In this document: in pieces, positions 1-7,473 of the stretch
Position numbering within the stretch: the first letter of the stretch is position 1
Layout: every line of letters starts with the position of its first letter
DNA from: Clostridia bacterium
Lineage (GTDB): Bacteria > Bacillota_A > Clostridia > Peptostreptococcales > Anaerovoracaceae
DNA length: 22,162 bases
Direction of reading: 5' to 3'
Assembly (NCBI GenBank): GCA_024403175.1
Contig: JAKSSI010000001.1
Coordinates: forward strand, 1-22,162
The notes under the pieces: generated by a model
What the model was told of the DNA's origin: nothing
The model's input: only the letters and a program-made list of their open reading frames with translations
The model's database searches: none
Translations under genes and position numbers: made by a program

Positions 1-1778
1 TCTAAGATATCTACGCCGTAGCCTGGGATTGGCTTACCCATAGAGCCCGGTCTGATTTCATTGCCCAAGAGGTTACCAATGGAGAGTGTTGTTTCTGTCT
101 GACCAAAACCTTCGTGAATTGTAAGGCCTGTAAGCTTTTGGAACTGGTAGAATACTTCTGGGTTGAGAGCTTCACCAGCTGTTGTTGCGTGCTTAATGGA
201 TGAAAGATCATATTTGCTGAGGTCTTCCTTAATGAACATTCTATACATTGTTGGTGGAGCGCAGAATGTTGTAATGTTGTACTTCTTAAACATTGGAAGA
301 ATATCTTCTGCATGGAATCTGTCGAAGTCATAAACAAATACTGCCCCTTCGCAGAGCCACTGACCATAAAGCTTACCCCAAAGAGCCTTACCCCAACCAG
401 TTTCAGAAATTGTGAAGTGGAGGCCTTCTCTTTCAACCATATGCCAGTATCTAGCTGTTACATAGTGACCAAGAGCATACTTGTAGCTGTGAACAGCGCT
501 CTTTGGTTCGCCTGTTGTACCAGATGTGAAGAACATTACCATTGGGTCGTCGCCGCATGGTGTGTCTTCTGTTCTCTTGTATGTCTTTCTAAAGTAAGTA
601 TATTCGTTATCAAAATCGTGCCAACCGTCCTTTACGCCGTTTGCCATAATCTTGATGATATTCATGCCTGCAGCCTTTTCAGCAAGCTCTACCTGCTCGG
701 AAGTAATACCATCTGCTGTGCAAACGATAGCCTTAACGCCAGCAGCCTTGAAACGATATTCAAAGTCGTGTTCCATAAGCTGGTTAGTTGCAGGAATTGC
801 AACAGCGCCAATCTTGTGAAGAGCTACCATGGAGAACCAGAACTGATAATGTCTCTTAAGAACAAGCATAACTCTGTCGCCCTTCTTAATACCAAGGGAA
901 GCAAAGTAGTTAGCAGTTCTTGCTGATTCTTCGCTAATATCCTTGAAAGTAAACTTTCTTTCGGTCTTATCGTTTGCGATATGAACCATAGCAAGCTTTT
1001 CAGGATCTTTCTGAGCAATAGCATCTACTGTATCGAAACCGAAGTTGAACTTTTCAGCATTAGGGAATTCTAATGACTTCATAGTTCCGTTTTCGTTGTG
1101 TTCTGCCTTGATAAACTTATCTACGCAAAGTGGTTCATCAGATGGAAGTACAGGAACAAGCTGGCTGGATGTAAGCTTTGTGCGCTGTTCCTTTTCATTT
1201 GTAGCCATAATCATAGCTACGAATGTACAATCAACGCCGCCAACAGCAATCATTCCGTGTGGAGTTGAAGAATTATAGTAAATGCTGTCGCCTTCGTTTA
1301 ATACTTCAACGTGATCGCCAACCTGAACCTTAAGAGATCCCTTTAAAACAATATCGAATTCCTGACCAGCGTGTGTAACTGTGTGAATTGGCTTATCGAT
1401 AAGATTTGGGTCGTAAGTATATGTACAATAATATGGTGTAGCTAATTTCTTACCGAATAAAGCTGCCATATTCTGAATAACTACGCCGTCTTCTTCAGCT
1501 GTTACTGGGCCCATGCCCTTTCTTGTAAGCGTATAGCTGCTAAGTCTGGTGGAACTACCTTCCATAAGGTCTGTAATTTCAACACCAAACGCCATTGCAC
1601 ACTTGTGCATAAAAGTAAATGGAAGGTCTGTATTACCTGTTTCGTATTCAATGTACAGATCTTCTGGCACATCTACCTTTTCAGCCATTGTTGCAGTACT
1701 ATATCCGATAATTTCTCTCATATCCTTGATACGAAGAGCTATATCGAATAACTGTCCTGTGGAATTCTGATTCGCCAT
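1..1778 (-). CDS. HTH-cupin-acyl-CoA ligase fusion (AMP-forming), C-terminus beyond window edge
   Basis: The frame is open from the ATG at 1778 (TAGGAGG 6 bases upstream) to the left edge, giving 592 codons. Residues 1-70 form an XRE-type helix-turn-helix, about 105-180 a small-molecule-binding cupin barrel, and from about 210 an adenylate-forming (ANL) ligase. The ATP-binding motif FTSGTTGEPK lies near residue 420, followed by TTAGEALNPE and GFGQTE. The missing end should hold the HTGD-like hinge and catalytic lysine. The ligase resembles the medium-chain acyl-CoA synthetase (ACSM/MACS) group, which converts short or branched carboxylic acids to CoA esters using ATP. It is a paralogue of the gene at 13674-15966, with the same three domains. 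A T-box with an Ile-type specifier lies directly upstream, so I infer activation of an isoleucine precursor such as 2-methylbutyrate. The HTH-cupin part suggests self-regulation or ligand sensing. Domains are clear; substrate is inference. Confidence 0.9.
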   Translation of the reverse strand, partial: MANQNSTGQLFDIALRIKDMREIIGYSTATMAEKVDVPEDLYIEYETGNTDLPFTFMHKCAMAFGVEITDLMEGSSTRLSSYTLTRKGMGPVTAEEDGVVIQNMAALFGKKLATPYYCTYTYDPNLIDKPIHTVTHAGQEFDIVLKGSLKVQVGDHVEVLNEGDSIYYNSSTPHGMIAVGGVDCTFVAMIMATNEKEQRTKLTSSQLVPVLPSDEPLCVDKFIKAEHNENGTMKSLEFPNAEKFNFGFDTVDAIAQKDPEKLAMVHIANDKTERKFTFKDISEESARTANYFASLGIKKGDRVMLVLKRHYQFWFSMVALHKIGAVAIPATNQLMEHDFEYRFKAAGVKAIVCTADGITSEQVELAEKAAGMNIIKIMANGVKDGWHDFDNEYTYFRKTYKRTEDTPCGDDPMVMFFTSGTTGEPKSAVHSYKYALGHYVTARYWHMVEREGLHFTISETGWGKALWGKLYGQWLCEGAVFVYDFDRFHAEDILPMFKKYNITTFCAPPTMYRMFIKEDLSKYDLSSIKHATTAGEALNPEVFYQFQKLTGLTIHEGFGQTETTLSIGNLLGNEIRPGSMGKPIPGYGVDIL

Positions 1779-1795
1779 TTTTTCCTCCTAGAAAA

Positions 1796-1834
1796 TAAAA
1801 AAACTCGTCCCAAAAGCTAACTTTTGAGACGAGT
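1796..1834 (-). terminator. T-box-controlled intrinsic terminator
   Basis: On the minus strand ACTCGTCTCAAAAG pairs with CTTTTGGGACGAGT (14 bp with one G-U pair, loop TTAG), followed by a run of T. The 5' arm lies just after the T-box sequence, as expected for the switch between terminator and antiterminator. Confidence 0.9.
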
Positions 1835-2062
1835 ATAATATACCCGCGGTACCACTCAAATTGCCGCCACTTAAGCGACCACCTTCAGCGTCCAACAACG
1901 CCTATGCTTTAACGCAGCCATACGGAAGGCATCTACTCGCTATTGCTTTCGGACCTCCAACTCGGAAGTGATGGGTGCTTGAGGTGCCTGTTATCAGCTC
2001 TCACCAACCGCTGACTCTCTAAAACATTTCCCTCGACCGTCTTCGTCATAGTTTTTAAATGT
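1796..2062 (-). promoter_or_regulatory. T-box riboswitch, specifier ATC (isoleucine)
   Basis: The leader RNA runs from about 2062 down to 1796 and controls the ligase at 1778. It carries the hallmark sequence AGTGGTACCGCGG (complement within 1844-1862), whose UGGU bulge would pair with an ACCA tRNA end. It also has the Stem I features AGAGAGTCAGC and GGTTGGTG, and a terminator at its 3' end. In the specifier loop, aligning CACCC-ATC-ACTTCCGAG to the usual pattern (codon, purine, then a GAG six bases after the codon) gives ATC, an Ile codon. Uncharged tRNA-Ile would stabilise the antiterminator and switch on the ligase. The register was read by eye; neighbouring registers (His, Ser) make less sense with this gene and with the sister leader at 16009-16276. 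Confidence 0.9.
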
Positions 2063-2068
2063 ACAAAG

Positions 2069-2097
2069 AGTTTACCATTCAATATTATTAGTGTCAA
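2069..2097 (-). promoter_or_regulatory. Sigma-A promoter of the Ile T-box leader
   Basis: On the minus strand a perfect TTGACA (2092-2097) is followed after 17 bases by TAAACT (2069-2074). The predicted start near 2062 gives a leader of about 280 bases before the ATG, a typical T-box length. The promoter is divergent from the one at 2163-2191. Confidence 0.8.
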
Positions 2098-2162
2098 TAG
2101 CAAAACGCTTGAAACTTCAATATTTGTTTGTTAAACTAAAAACACTAAAGCAAAACTTTTAC

Positions 2163-2191
2163 TTGCTAAACATAGCTAAGGTGTGTATAAT
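2163..2191 (+). promoter_or_regulatory. Sigma-A promoter of the attenuated branched-chain operon
   Basis: TTGCTA (2163-2168), a 17-base spacer and a perfect TATAAT (2186-2191) predict a start near 2198. That is about 42 bases before the leader peptide and inside the palindrome at 2194-2210. Confidence 0.75.
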
Positions 2192-2193
2192 AT

Positions 2194-2210
2194 TTGTGTT
2201 ATTAACACAA
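2194..2210. promoter_or_regulatory. Perfect 17-bp palindrome over the transcription start, candidate operator
   Basis: TTGTGTTA-T-TAACACAA is a perfect inverted repeat with 8-base arms around one base. It begins 3 bases after the -10 box, so a bound protein would block initiation, or the repeat would form a 5' hairpin in the RNA. I cannot name the regulator; it resembles but does not match the 18-bp Rex consensus. Confidence 0.55.
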
Positions 2211-2239
2211 ACGATGTTGTGAAAGGAGGACAATTTAAT

Positions 2240-2320
2240 ATGTTTAACAATGTAAAGATGTCCTCTCTACTAGTCCTTAGCCTTACTATCCTGGTGCTTC
2301 TTGGCTACCAGGTAATTTAA
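2240..2320 (+). CDS. Branched-chain amino acid leader peptide (26 aa)
   Basis: A strong GAAAGGAGGA lies 9 bases before an ATG opening a 26-codon frame that ends in TAA at 2318-2320. The peptide begins MFNNVKMSSLLVLSLTILVL and holds 7 Leu, 4 Val and 2 Ile, so half of its residues are branched-chain. The densest run is codons 10-21. A terminator lies 57 bases beyond the stop, and mutually exclusive pairings connect the control codons to it (see the attenuator). This is the arrangement of ilv/leu leader peptides: ribosome stalling on uncharged Leu, Val or Ile tRNA reports starvation. The peptide itself is probably unstable and has no other role. It is hydrophobic enough to look like a membrane peptide, but the attenuator context favours a leader. 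Confidence 0.88.
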   Translation: MFNNVKMSSLLVLSLTILVLLGYQVI

Positions 2321-2401
2321 GTGTATAAAGAACGAGTAGAACAAAGTCGCCATTTATAATAATGTTTAAGTGTATGCTTTGCCTACCGGCAAAGTTTTTT
2401 T
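2266..2401 (+). promoter_or_regulatory. Ribosome-mediated attenuator with alternative hairpins
   Basis: Three exclusive pairings are visible. Region 1, TCTACTAGT (2266-2274, Leu-Leu-Val codons 10-12), pairs with region 2, ACGAGTAGA (2332-2340), at 8 of 9 positions. Region 2, GTAG and CAAAG (2336-2339 and 2342-2346), pairs with region 3, CTTTG and CTAC (2377-2381 and 2383-2386), forming an antiterminator. Region 3 pairs with region 4 as the terminator at 2377-2394. Stalling on the control codons would mask region 1, free region 2 to hold region 3, and prevent termination. An 11-base direct repeat TTTAAGTGTAT (2316-2326, 2365-2375) also lies here, with no known role. The pairings were found by eye without energy calculation. 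Confidence 0.75.
2377..2401 (+). terminator. Attenuator terminator
   Basis: CTTTGCC-TACC-GGCAAAG is a perfect 7-bp stem with a 4-base loop followed by seven T (2395-2401). It stands between the leader peptide and the first structural gene, 28 bases before its ATG. Confidence 0.88.
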
Positions 2402-2428
2402 AATTTATAGGAAGAATAAGGAGTAATT

Positions 2429-3817
2429 ATGAGAAAACTAAGTATTGCAGATGCAACTCTTAAGGAACTGAATTCATCAGCCCTTCTCTTTAGAGAAAAG
2501 ATTGCTGTAGCTGAATGTATTGATAACTTTGGAGCTGACTATCTTGAACTACCACAGATCAAGAATGTTAAAGAAGATTCCATTATATATAAAACAATCG
2601 CTCAGTCTGTAAAAGAAAGCGGTATCGTACTCAATGCAGGCACAGAAACTGAAAGCATCGAAATAGCTTATGAAGCAATCAAAGCAGCAAAGAAGCCTTG
2701 CCTTCAGATTGAACTTCCAGTATCTGCAGCACAGATGGAATATCAGTATGCATTAAAAGATGCCGGCATGCTCGATAAGATTACAAACCTTGTAAAGACA
2801 GCATCCGAAAAGTGCACGACTCAGTTCTCCGCAAAATATGCTAGCGCAGCCGATATGGATTTCCTTGTTAAGGCTGCAAAGACAGCAGCTGAAGCAGGCG
2901 CTGCTTGCGTATGCCTCTGCGATACAGATGGAATTATGATTCCTGAAGATGTAGCAGCTATGGTTGAAGCAGTAAAGGCCGCTGTTTCTATTCCTGTAAT
3001 TGTTAAGGCAAACAACAGAATTTCTCTTGCTTGCGCTAATGCTATTGCAGCTGTAAAGGCAGGAGCATCTGGAATCATCACATCAATCGATGGCGAAAAT
3101 GTACTTACAACAGCTTCTTTTGCAGCAGCTATTAAAGAAACTGCTGAAAAGATTTGCGTTGAATGCAACTTAAACCAGACAAAGATTCAGTCAGACATTA
3201 AGTCAATTCTTGCACAGATTAGCAAAGACTATCAGCCAGCACCTGGTTCATTCGGTACAGGCGCAGCAGATAAGGATGTATTCCTTGATTCAGACAGCAC
3301 TATTGACGATGTAAAAGCTGCAGCTACAAACCTTGGCTACGACCTCTCCGACATCGATGCTGGAAACGTTCACGAAGCATTAAAGCTCATCTGCGAAAAG
3401 AAGTCTTCCGTTGGAGCTAAGGAATTAGAAGCTATTATCGCTTCTGCTGCTATGCAGGTTCCTTCCACATATCACTTGGAAGGCTACATGATTACAAATA
3501 GCAGCGTATCCGGATCTATGGCAAGAATTACTCTTTCCAAGGACGGAGAAAAGACTGAAGGTATGGCAACAGGCGACGGTCCTATCGACGCAGCATTCAG
3601 AGCTATTGAACAGACTATCGGACACCACTATCAGCTTGACGAATTCCAGATTCAGGCTGTAACAGAAGGAAAAGAATCTCTTGGTGCTACACTTGTAAAG
3701 CTTGCCAGCAACGGAAAGCTCTACTCCGGCAACGGTCTTTCCCCAGACATCGTTGGCGCTTGCATCAGAGCATATATTAACGCATTAAATAAGATTGTTT
3801 ACGAGGAGCAGCAGTAA
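2429..3817 (+). CDS. Isopropylmalate-synthase-like protein with degenerate active site and intact LeuA regulatory domain
   Basis: This 462-residue protein (GGAG 6 bases before the ATG) has the fold order of 2-isopropylmalate/citramalate synthases: a TIM barrel (1-245), a linker (about 265-340) and a C-terminal LeuA-type regulatory domain (345-455, with GDGPIDAAF and GNGLSPDIV-like segments). The catalytic signatures are altered. The family's DTTLRDG is DATLKEL at 8-14, replacing the catalytic Arg and metal-binding Asp by Lys and Glu. The metal-binding HxHND is KANNR at 193-197, losing both histidines. The protein is also shorter than typical enzymes (about 500 residues). I therefore expect no normal aldol-type synthase activity. 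The retained Leu/Ile-binding domain suggests a sensor or regulatory subunit, possibly of the ligase encoded next, whose ATG shares one base with this stop. Function unknown. Confidence 0.85.
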   Translation: MRKLSIADATLKELNSSALLFREKIAVAECIDNFGADYLELPQIKNVKEDSIIYKTIAQSVKESGIVLNAGTETESIEIAYEAIKAAKKPCLQIELPVSAAQMEYQYALKDAGMLDKITNLVKTASEKCTTQFSAKYASAADMDFLVKAAKTAAEAGAACVCLCDTDGIMIPEDVAAMVEAVKAAVSIPVIVKANNRISLACANAIAAVKAGASGIITSIDGENVLTTASFAAAIKETAEKICVECNLNQTKIQSDIKSILAQISKDYQPAPGSFGTGAADKDVFLDSDSTIDDVKAAATNLGYDLSDIDAGNVHEALKLICEKKSSVGAKELEAIIASAAMQVPSTYHLEGYMITNSSVSGSMARITLSKDGEKTEGMATGDGPIDAAFRAIEQTIGHHYQLDEFQIQAVTEGKESLGATLVKLASNGKLYSGNGLSPDIVGACIRAYINALNKIVYEEQQ

Positions 3818-6279
3818 TGAAACTTGTTTTTTCAACAGAACATGTAAGAAGAAGCAGTTTCTTAAGAACCTGCGAAATCGCACATGAATATGGATACAAG
3901 GGCTTTGAAATCTACAATGCTCTTGAAGAAAAGAAATACCACGCAGACAGCGTGCTTCGCAGTGAAGTAAGCGCTGATGCTAAAAGAAAATTAAGAAACA
4001 GAGATCTGCAGATTGCAGCACTCACCTACCCTGTAAGCTTAGATAGCGAAGATGCAAACCCAAAGACTTTGGTTCAGTATGTAGACTTTGCTGCAAACGC
4101 AGGAATTGATTATGTAGTAGTTTCTATTATTAATCAGCCAGACATCTTTAAGCTTAAGCAGGTTCTTGCACCAGCTATTGCAAAGGCTGAAAACACTGGG
4201 GTTGAAATCCTTCTTGAAACAAAGGGATACCTTGCAAAGACTCAGAATGCAATTGAACTTATCAATGTATTCTCCTCTTCTGCTCTTGCTGTTTGCTGGA
4301 ACATTAGAGAAAGCTTCTTTGCCGCAGGCGAAAGCCCAGAAACAGGCATTAAGATTCTCGGTGCTTACATTAGATACGTAAGAATCGGTGATAGAAAAGA
4401 TGGAGTTAACGTTCTCATCGGCGAAGGCGACCTTCCATTCAATCAGTTTGTAAACGCATTAAACTCTCTTAACTACGACGGTTTTGTTTGCGTAGACTGG
4501 AACGACGAAATTACAAGCACAGATATCGTTCTTACTCACTTTGTTCAGTACGCAGCACAGTTTGAAAAGAACGCAAAGAATAACAAGCAGCTTCAGTACA
4601 ACAGATCTAAGACGGGTACATTCCCATGGAAGAAGTACGAAGTATCCGATTTAACATTCGGCGAAGTTTTAGACGAAGTTGCTGCAACATACCCAGACCA
4701 GCTTGCATTTAGATACACAGGTCTTAACTACACAAGAACATACGCTCAGTTTAAAAAGGACGTAGATGATGCAGCTGCTGCATTCATTGCTCTTGGTGTA
4801 AAGCCTGGCTATCACGTTGCTATTTGGGCAGGAAACATTCCACAGTGGTATATCTGCTTCTGGGATGCAACAAAGATTGGCGCAGTACTTGTAACAGTAA
4901 ACTCCGCATACAAGATTCACGAAATTGAATACCTGCTTTCTCAGTCAGATACATACATGCTCGTTATGTCTAGAGGTTCTAAGGAAATCGATTACAAGCA
5001 GATTATCGAAGAACTTTGCCCAGAACTTGAATATAACAAAAAAGGTAAGGCTCTCTACTCAAAGAAGCTTCCATTCCTTAAGCACGTTGTTCCAGTTGAT
5101 TACGATATGGACGGTTGCCTTAGATGGGATGAAATCATCGAAAAGGGCAAGAGCATAAAGCGCAGTGAAGTTGAAAGAAGAGCAAGCATGGTAAAGCCTG
5201 ATGACGTTTGCAACATGCAGTACACATCCGGTACAACAGGCTTCCCTAAGGGCGTAATGCTCACACACAGAAACATCATCAACGATGGTAAGACTATCGG
5301 CGATAGAATGGATATGTCCACAGCAGACCGCATGATGATTCAGGTGCCTATGTTCCACTGCTTCGGAATGGTACTCTCTATGACAAACTGCATGACTCAC
5401 GGCTCAACAATGTGCCCAATGCCATACTTTAGCCCTAAGTCTTCCCTTGCAACAATTACAAGCGAAAAGATTACAAGCTTTAACGGCGTTCCTACAATGT
5501 TTATTGCAATGTTTAATCATCCAGACTTTGCAAAGACAGACTTCTCTCACATGAGAACAGGTATCATGGCCGGCGCTAACTGCCCACCAGAGCTTATGAG
5601 AAGAGCCGCCGCTGAAATGAACATGACAGAAATTCTTTCCGTATATGGTCAGACTGAATCAGCTCCGGGTTGTACAATGGGCGAAGTTAATGAAGACTTA
5701 GACCACCGTGTAGAAACAGTAGGTTCTGCATTCCCTGGCGTTGAGTGTAAGATTATCGACCCAGAAACAGGCGAAGATGTACCAGACGGCGTAAACGGCG
5801 AATTCGTAGCTCGTGGTTATAACATCATGAAGGGCTACTACAAGATGCCTGAAGCTACAGCACATACTATCGATGCAGATGGTTGGCTCCACACAGGAGA
5901 CCTCTGCTGCAGAACAGAAGATGGCTACTACAAGGTAACAGGTAGACTTAAGGATATGATTATCCGTGGTGGTGAAAACCTCTACCCAAGAGAAATCGAA
6001 GAATTCTACCTTACTCACCCACAGATTAGAGACGTACAGGTAGTTGGTGTTCCAGACGAAAAGTACGGCGAAGAAGCTTGCGCTTGGATTATTCTTCACG
6101 ATAAGAACTGTGGACTTACAGAAGCAGATCTTAAGGAATACGGACTTGCATCCATGGCAAGACATAAGGTTCCAAGATACTTTATCTTTGCAGAAGAGTT
6201 CCCAATGAATGCTGCCGGAAAGATTTTAAAGTATAAGATGAAAGATACATCCATTGAAATGCTTGGAATAAAGGCGTAA
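3817..6279 (+). CDS. Isomerase-like TIM barrel fused to acyl-CoA ligase (AMP-forming)
   Basis: This 820-residue fusion starts in a TAATG overlap with the upstream stop, implying translational coupling. Residues 1-255 form a xylose-isomerase/AP-endonuclease-2 type TIM barrel. Glu134 (LLETKG) and GEGD at 202-205 remain, but the usual CxDxxH reads CWNIRE (160-165) and HVHxKD reads YVRIGD (187-192), so metal binding is probably lost. Residues 270-815 form a complete ANL ligase: P-loop YTSGTTGFPKG (469-479), YGQTES (610-615), HTGD (692-695), the hinge GRLKDMI and catalytic Lys802 in AAGKILK. It should convert a carboxylic acid to its CoA ester through an acyl-adenylate. This ligase is closer to the FadD-like group than the two MACS-like paralogues in the window. 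Position between a leucine-sensing attenuator and ilvE suggests a branched-chain acid substrate such as isovalerate; that is inference. Confidence 0.87.
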   Translation: MKLVFSTEHVRRSSFLRTCEIAHEYGYKGFEIYNALEEKKYHADSVLRSEVSADAKRKLRNRDLQIAALTYPVSLDSEDANPKTLVQYVDFAANAGIDYVVVSIINQPDIFKLKQVLAPAIAKAENTGVEILLETKGYLAKTQNAIELINVFSSSALAVCWNIRESFFAAGESPETGIKILGAYIRYVRIGDRKDGVNVLIGEGDLPFNQFVNALNSLNYDGFVCVDWNDEITSTDIVLTHFVQYAAQFEKNAKNNKQLQYNRSKTGTFPWKKYEVSDLTFGEVLDEVAATYPDQLAFRYTGLNYTRTYAQFKKDVDDAAAAFIALGVKPGYHVAIWAGNIPQWYICFWDATKIGAVLVTVNSAYKIHEIEYLLSQSDTYMLVMSRGSKEIDYKQIIEELCPELEYNKKGKALYSKKLPFLKHVVPVDYDMDGCLRWDEIIEKGKSIKRSEVERRASMVKPDDVCNMQYTSGTTGFPKGVMLTHRNIINDGKTIGDRMDMSTADRMMIQVPMFHCFGMVLSMTNCMTHGSTMCPMPYFSPKSSLATITSEKITSFNGVPTMFIAMFNHPDFAKTDFSHMRTGIMAGANCPPELMRRAAAEMNMTEILSVYGQTESAPGCTMGEVNEDLDHRVETVGSAFPGVECKIIDPETGEDVPDGVNGEFVARGYNIMKGYYKMPEATAHTIDADGWLHTGDLCCRTEDGYYKVTGRLKDMIIRGGENLYPREIEEFYLTHPQIRDVQVVGVPDEKYGEEACAWIILHDKNCGLTEADLKEYGLASMARHKVPRYFIFAEEFPMNAAGKILKYKMKDTSIEMLGIKA

Positions 6280-6342
6280 AATATATTAGTTAATAAAAAA
6301 GTTTTACAAATCACTAATCATAAAGAAAGAAGGAAAACTCAA

Positions 6343-7368
6343 ATGGAAAAGAAAAACATTGACTGGGGCAATCTTAGCTTCGGCTATATGGAAACAGACT
6401 ATCGTTACCTTTCCACATACAAGGATGGAAAGTGGGACGACGGTGCTATCATTACAGATTCCAACGTAGTTCTTAACGAATGCGCTTGCGTATTCCAGTA
6501 TGCTCAGACAGTATTTGAAGGCTGCAAGGCTTACACAACAGAAGACGGACACATCGTTTGCTTCAGACCTGACATGAACGCTGAAAGACTCAACGCTTCT
6601 GCTGCAAGACTCGAAATGCCAACACTTCCAGAAGGCAGATTTATCGAAGCAGTTAAGGCTGTAGTAAAGGCTAACGCTGCATGGGTTCCACCTTTCGGTT
6701 CTGGCGCATCCCTTTATATTAGACCATACATCATGGGTACAAACGCAGTTATCGGTGTAAAGCCAGCTGAAGAATATCAGTTCAGAATTCTCGTTACACC
6801 AGTAGGCCCATACTTTAAGGGCGGCGCAAAGCCAATCGTAATCAAGGTTTCTGATTATGACAGAGCAGCTCCAGCAGGTACAGGAAACATCAAAGCAGGT
6901 CTTAACTATGCTATGTCTCTTAAGCCAATCATGGATGCTCACAGAGAAGGCTTTGCTGAAAATATGTACCTCGACCCAAGAACAAGAACAAAGGTAGAAG
7001 AAACAGGCGGAGCTAACTTCATCTTCATCACAAAGGATGGCAAGCTCGTTACACCAAAGTCTAACTCTATTCTCCCATCCATCACAAGAAGAAGCCTTTG
7101 CTACGTTGCTAAGGAATACCTTGGAATGGAAGTTGAAGAAAGAGAAGTATTCTTCGACGAAGTTAAGGACTTTGCTGAAATCGGTCTCTGCGGAACAGCT
7201 GCAGTTATTTCTCCAGTTGGAAAGATTAACGACCACGGCAACGAAATCTGCGTTCCTTCCGGAATGGAAAAGATGGGTCCAACACTCCAGAAGCTCTATG
7301 ATACACTTACAGGAATTCAGTCCGGTAAGATCAAGGCTCCAGAAGGATGGATTTGCGAAATCATGTAA
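6343..7368 (+). CDS. ilvE: Branched-chain amino acid aminotransferase
   Basis: A 341-residue fold-type IV PLP enzyme of the length of bacterial and mitochondrial branched-chain aminotransferases (family II type). It swaps the amino group between glutamate and the 2-oxo acids of Leu, Ile and Val in the cytoplasm. Visible marks are FQYAQTVFEGCKAY near 51-64, the arginine-rich RLNASAARLEMP, the PLP Schiff-base Lys184 in GTGNIKAGLNYA, EETGGANFIF with the PLP-ring Glu, and the LCGTAAVISPV phosphate-cup loop. AAGAAGGAAAA precedes the ATG. It lies 63 bases after the ligase fusion with no terminator between, so I read it as the third structural gene of the attenuated operon. This is the strongest link between the ligases and branched-chain amino acid synthesis. 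No other classical ilv or leu gene is in the window. Confidence 0.96.
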   Translation: MEKKNIDWGNLSFGYMETDYRYLSTYKDGKWDDGAIITDSNVVLNECACVFQYAQTVFEGCKAYTTEDGHIVCFRPDMNAERLNASAARLEMPTLPEGRFIEAVKAVVKANAAWVPPFGSGASLYIRPYIMGTNAVIGVKPAEEYQFRILVTPVGPYFKGGAKPIVIKVSDYDRAAPAGTGNIKAGLNYAMSLKPIMDAHREGFAENMYLDPRTRTKVEETGGANFIFITKDGKLVTPKSNSILPSITRRSLCYVAKEYLGMEVEEREVFFDEVKDFAEIGLCGTAAVISPVGKINDHGNEICVPSGMEKMGPTLQKLYDTLTGIQSGKIKAPEGWICEIM

Positions 7369-7403
7369 TTTATGCTCTTGAGCATTAAATAATGGACACA
7401 AGA

Positions 7404-7430
7404 AAAGAGACTACCATTGGTAGTCTCTTT
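7404..7430. terminator. Bidirectional terminator between converging operons
   Basis: AAAGAGACTACC-ATT-GGTAGTCTCTTT is a perfect 12-bp stem. It is followed by CCTTTTCTTTTT on the plus strand and by TTTTCTTG on the minus strand when read past the poly-A side, so it can end both ilvE and the isocitrate dehydrogenase operon. Confidence 0.88.
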
Positions 7431-7473
7431 CCTTTTCTTTTTGCTTTATTTTTATATAAGACACATATAACAT

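Noticed and set aside
312..926. A 204-codon open frame on the plus strand inside the first ligase
   Set aside because: The minus-strand frame encodes an unmistakable ligase over the same bases; similar Cys/Val-rich shadow frames occur opposite all ligases here.
2194..2210. Rex (redox repressor) site
   Set aside because: The centre is one base rather than the four-base spacer of TTGTTAA-N4-TTAACAA, and the arms differ; kept only as an unassigned palindrome.
6280..6342. Separate promoter or terminator between the ligase fusion and ilvE
   Set aside because: Only AT-rich sequence and a weak ATTAGT/ACTAAT repeat are present; no convincing -35/-10 pair or T-tailed hairpin.
6304..7401. A 365-codon open frame opposite ilvE on the minus strand
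   Set aside because: It is a shadow of the strong codon bias of ilvE: rich in Cys, Ser and Phe, without a ribosome binding site or recognisable domain, and lying across a clear gene.
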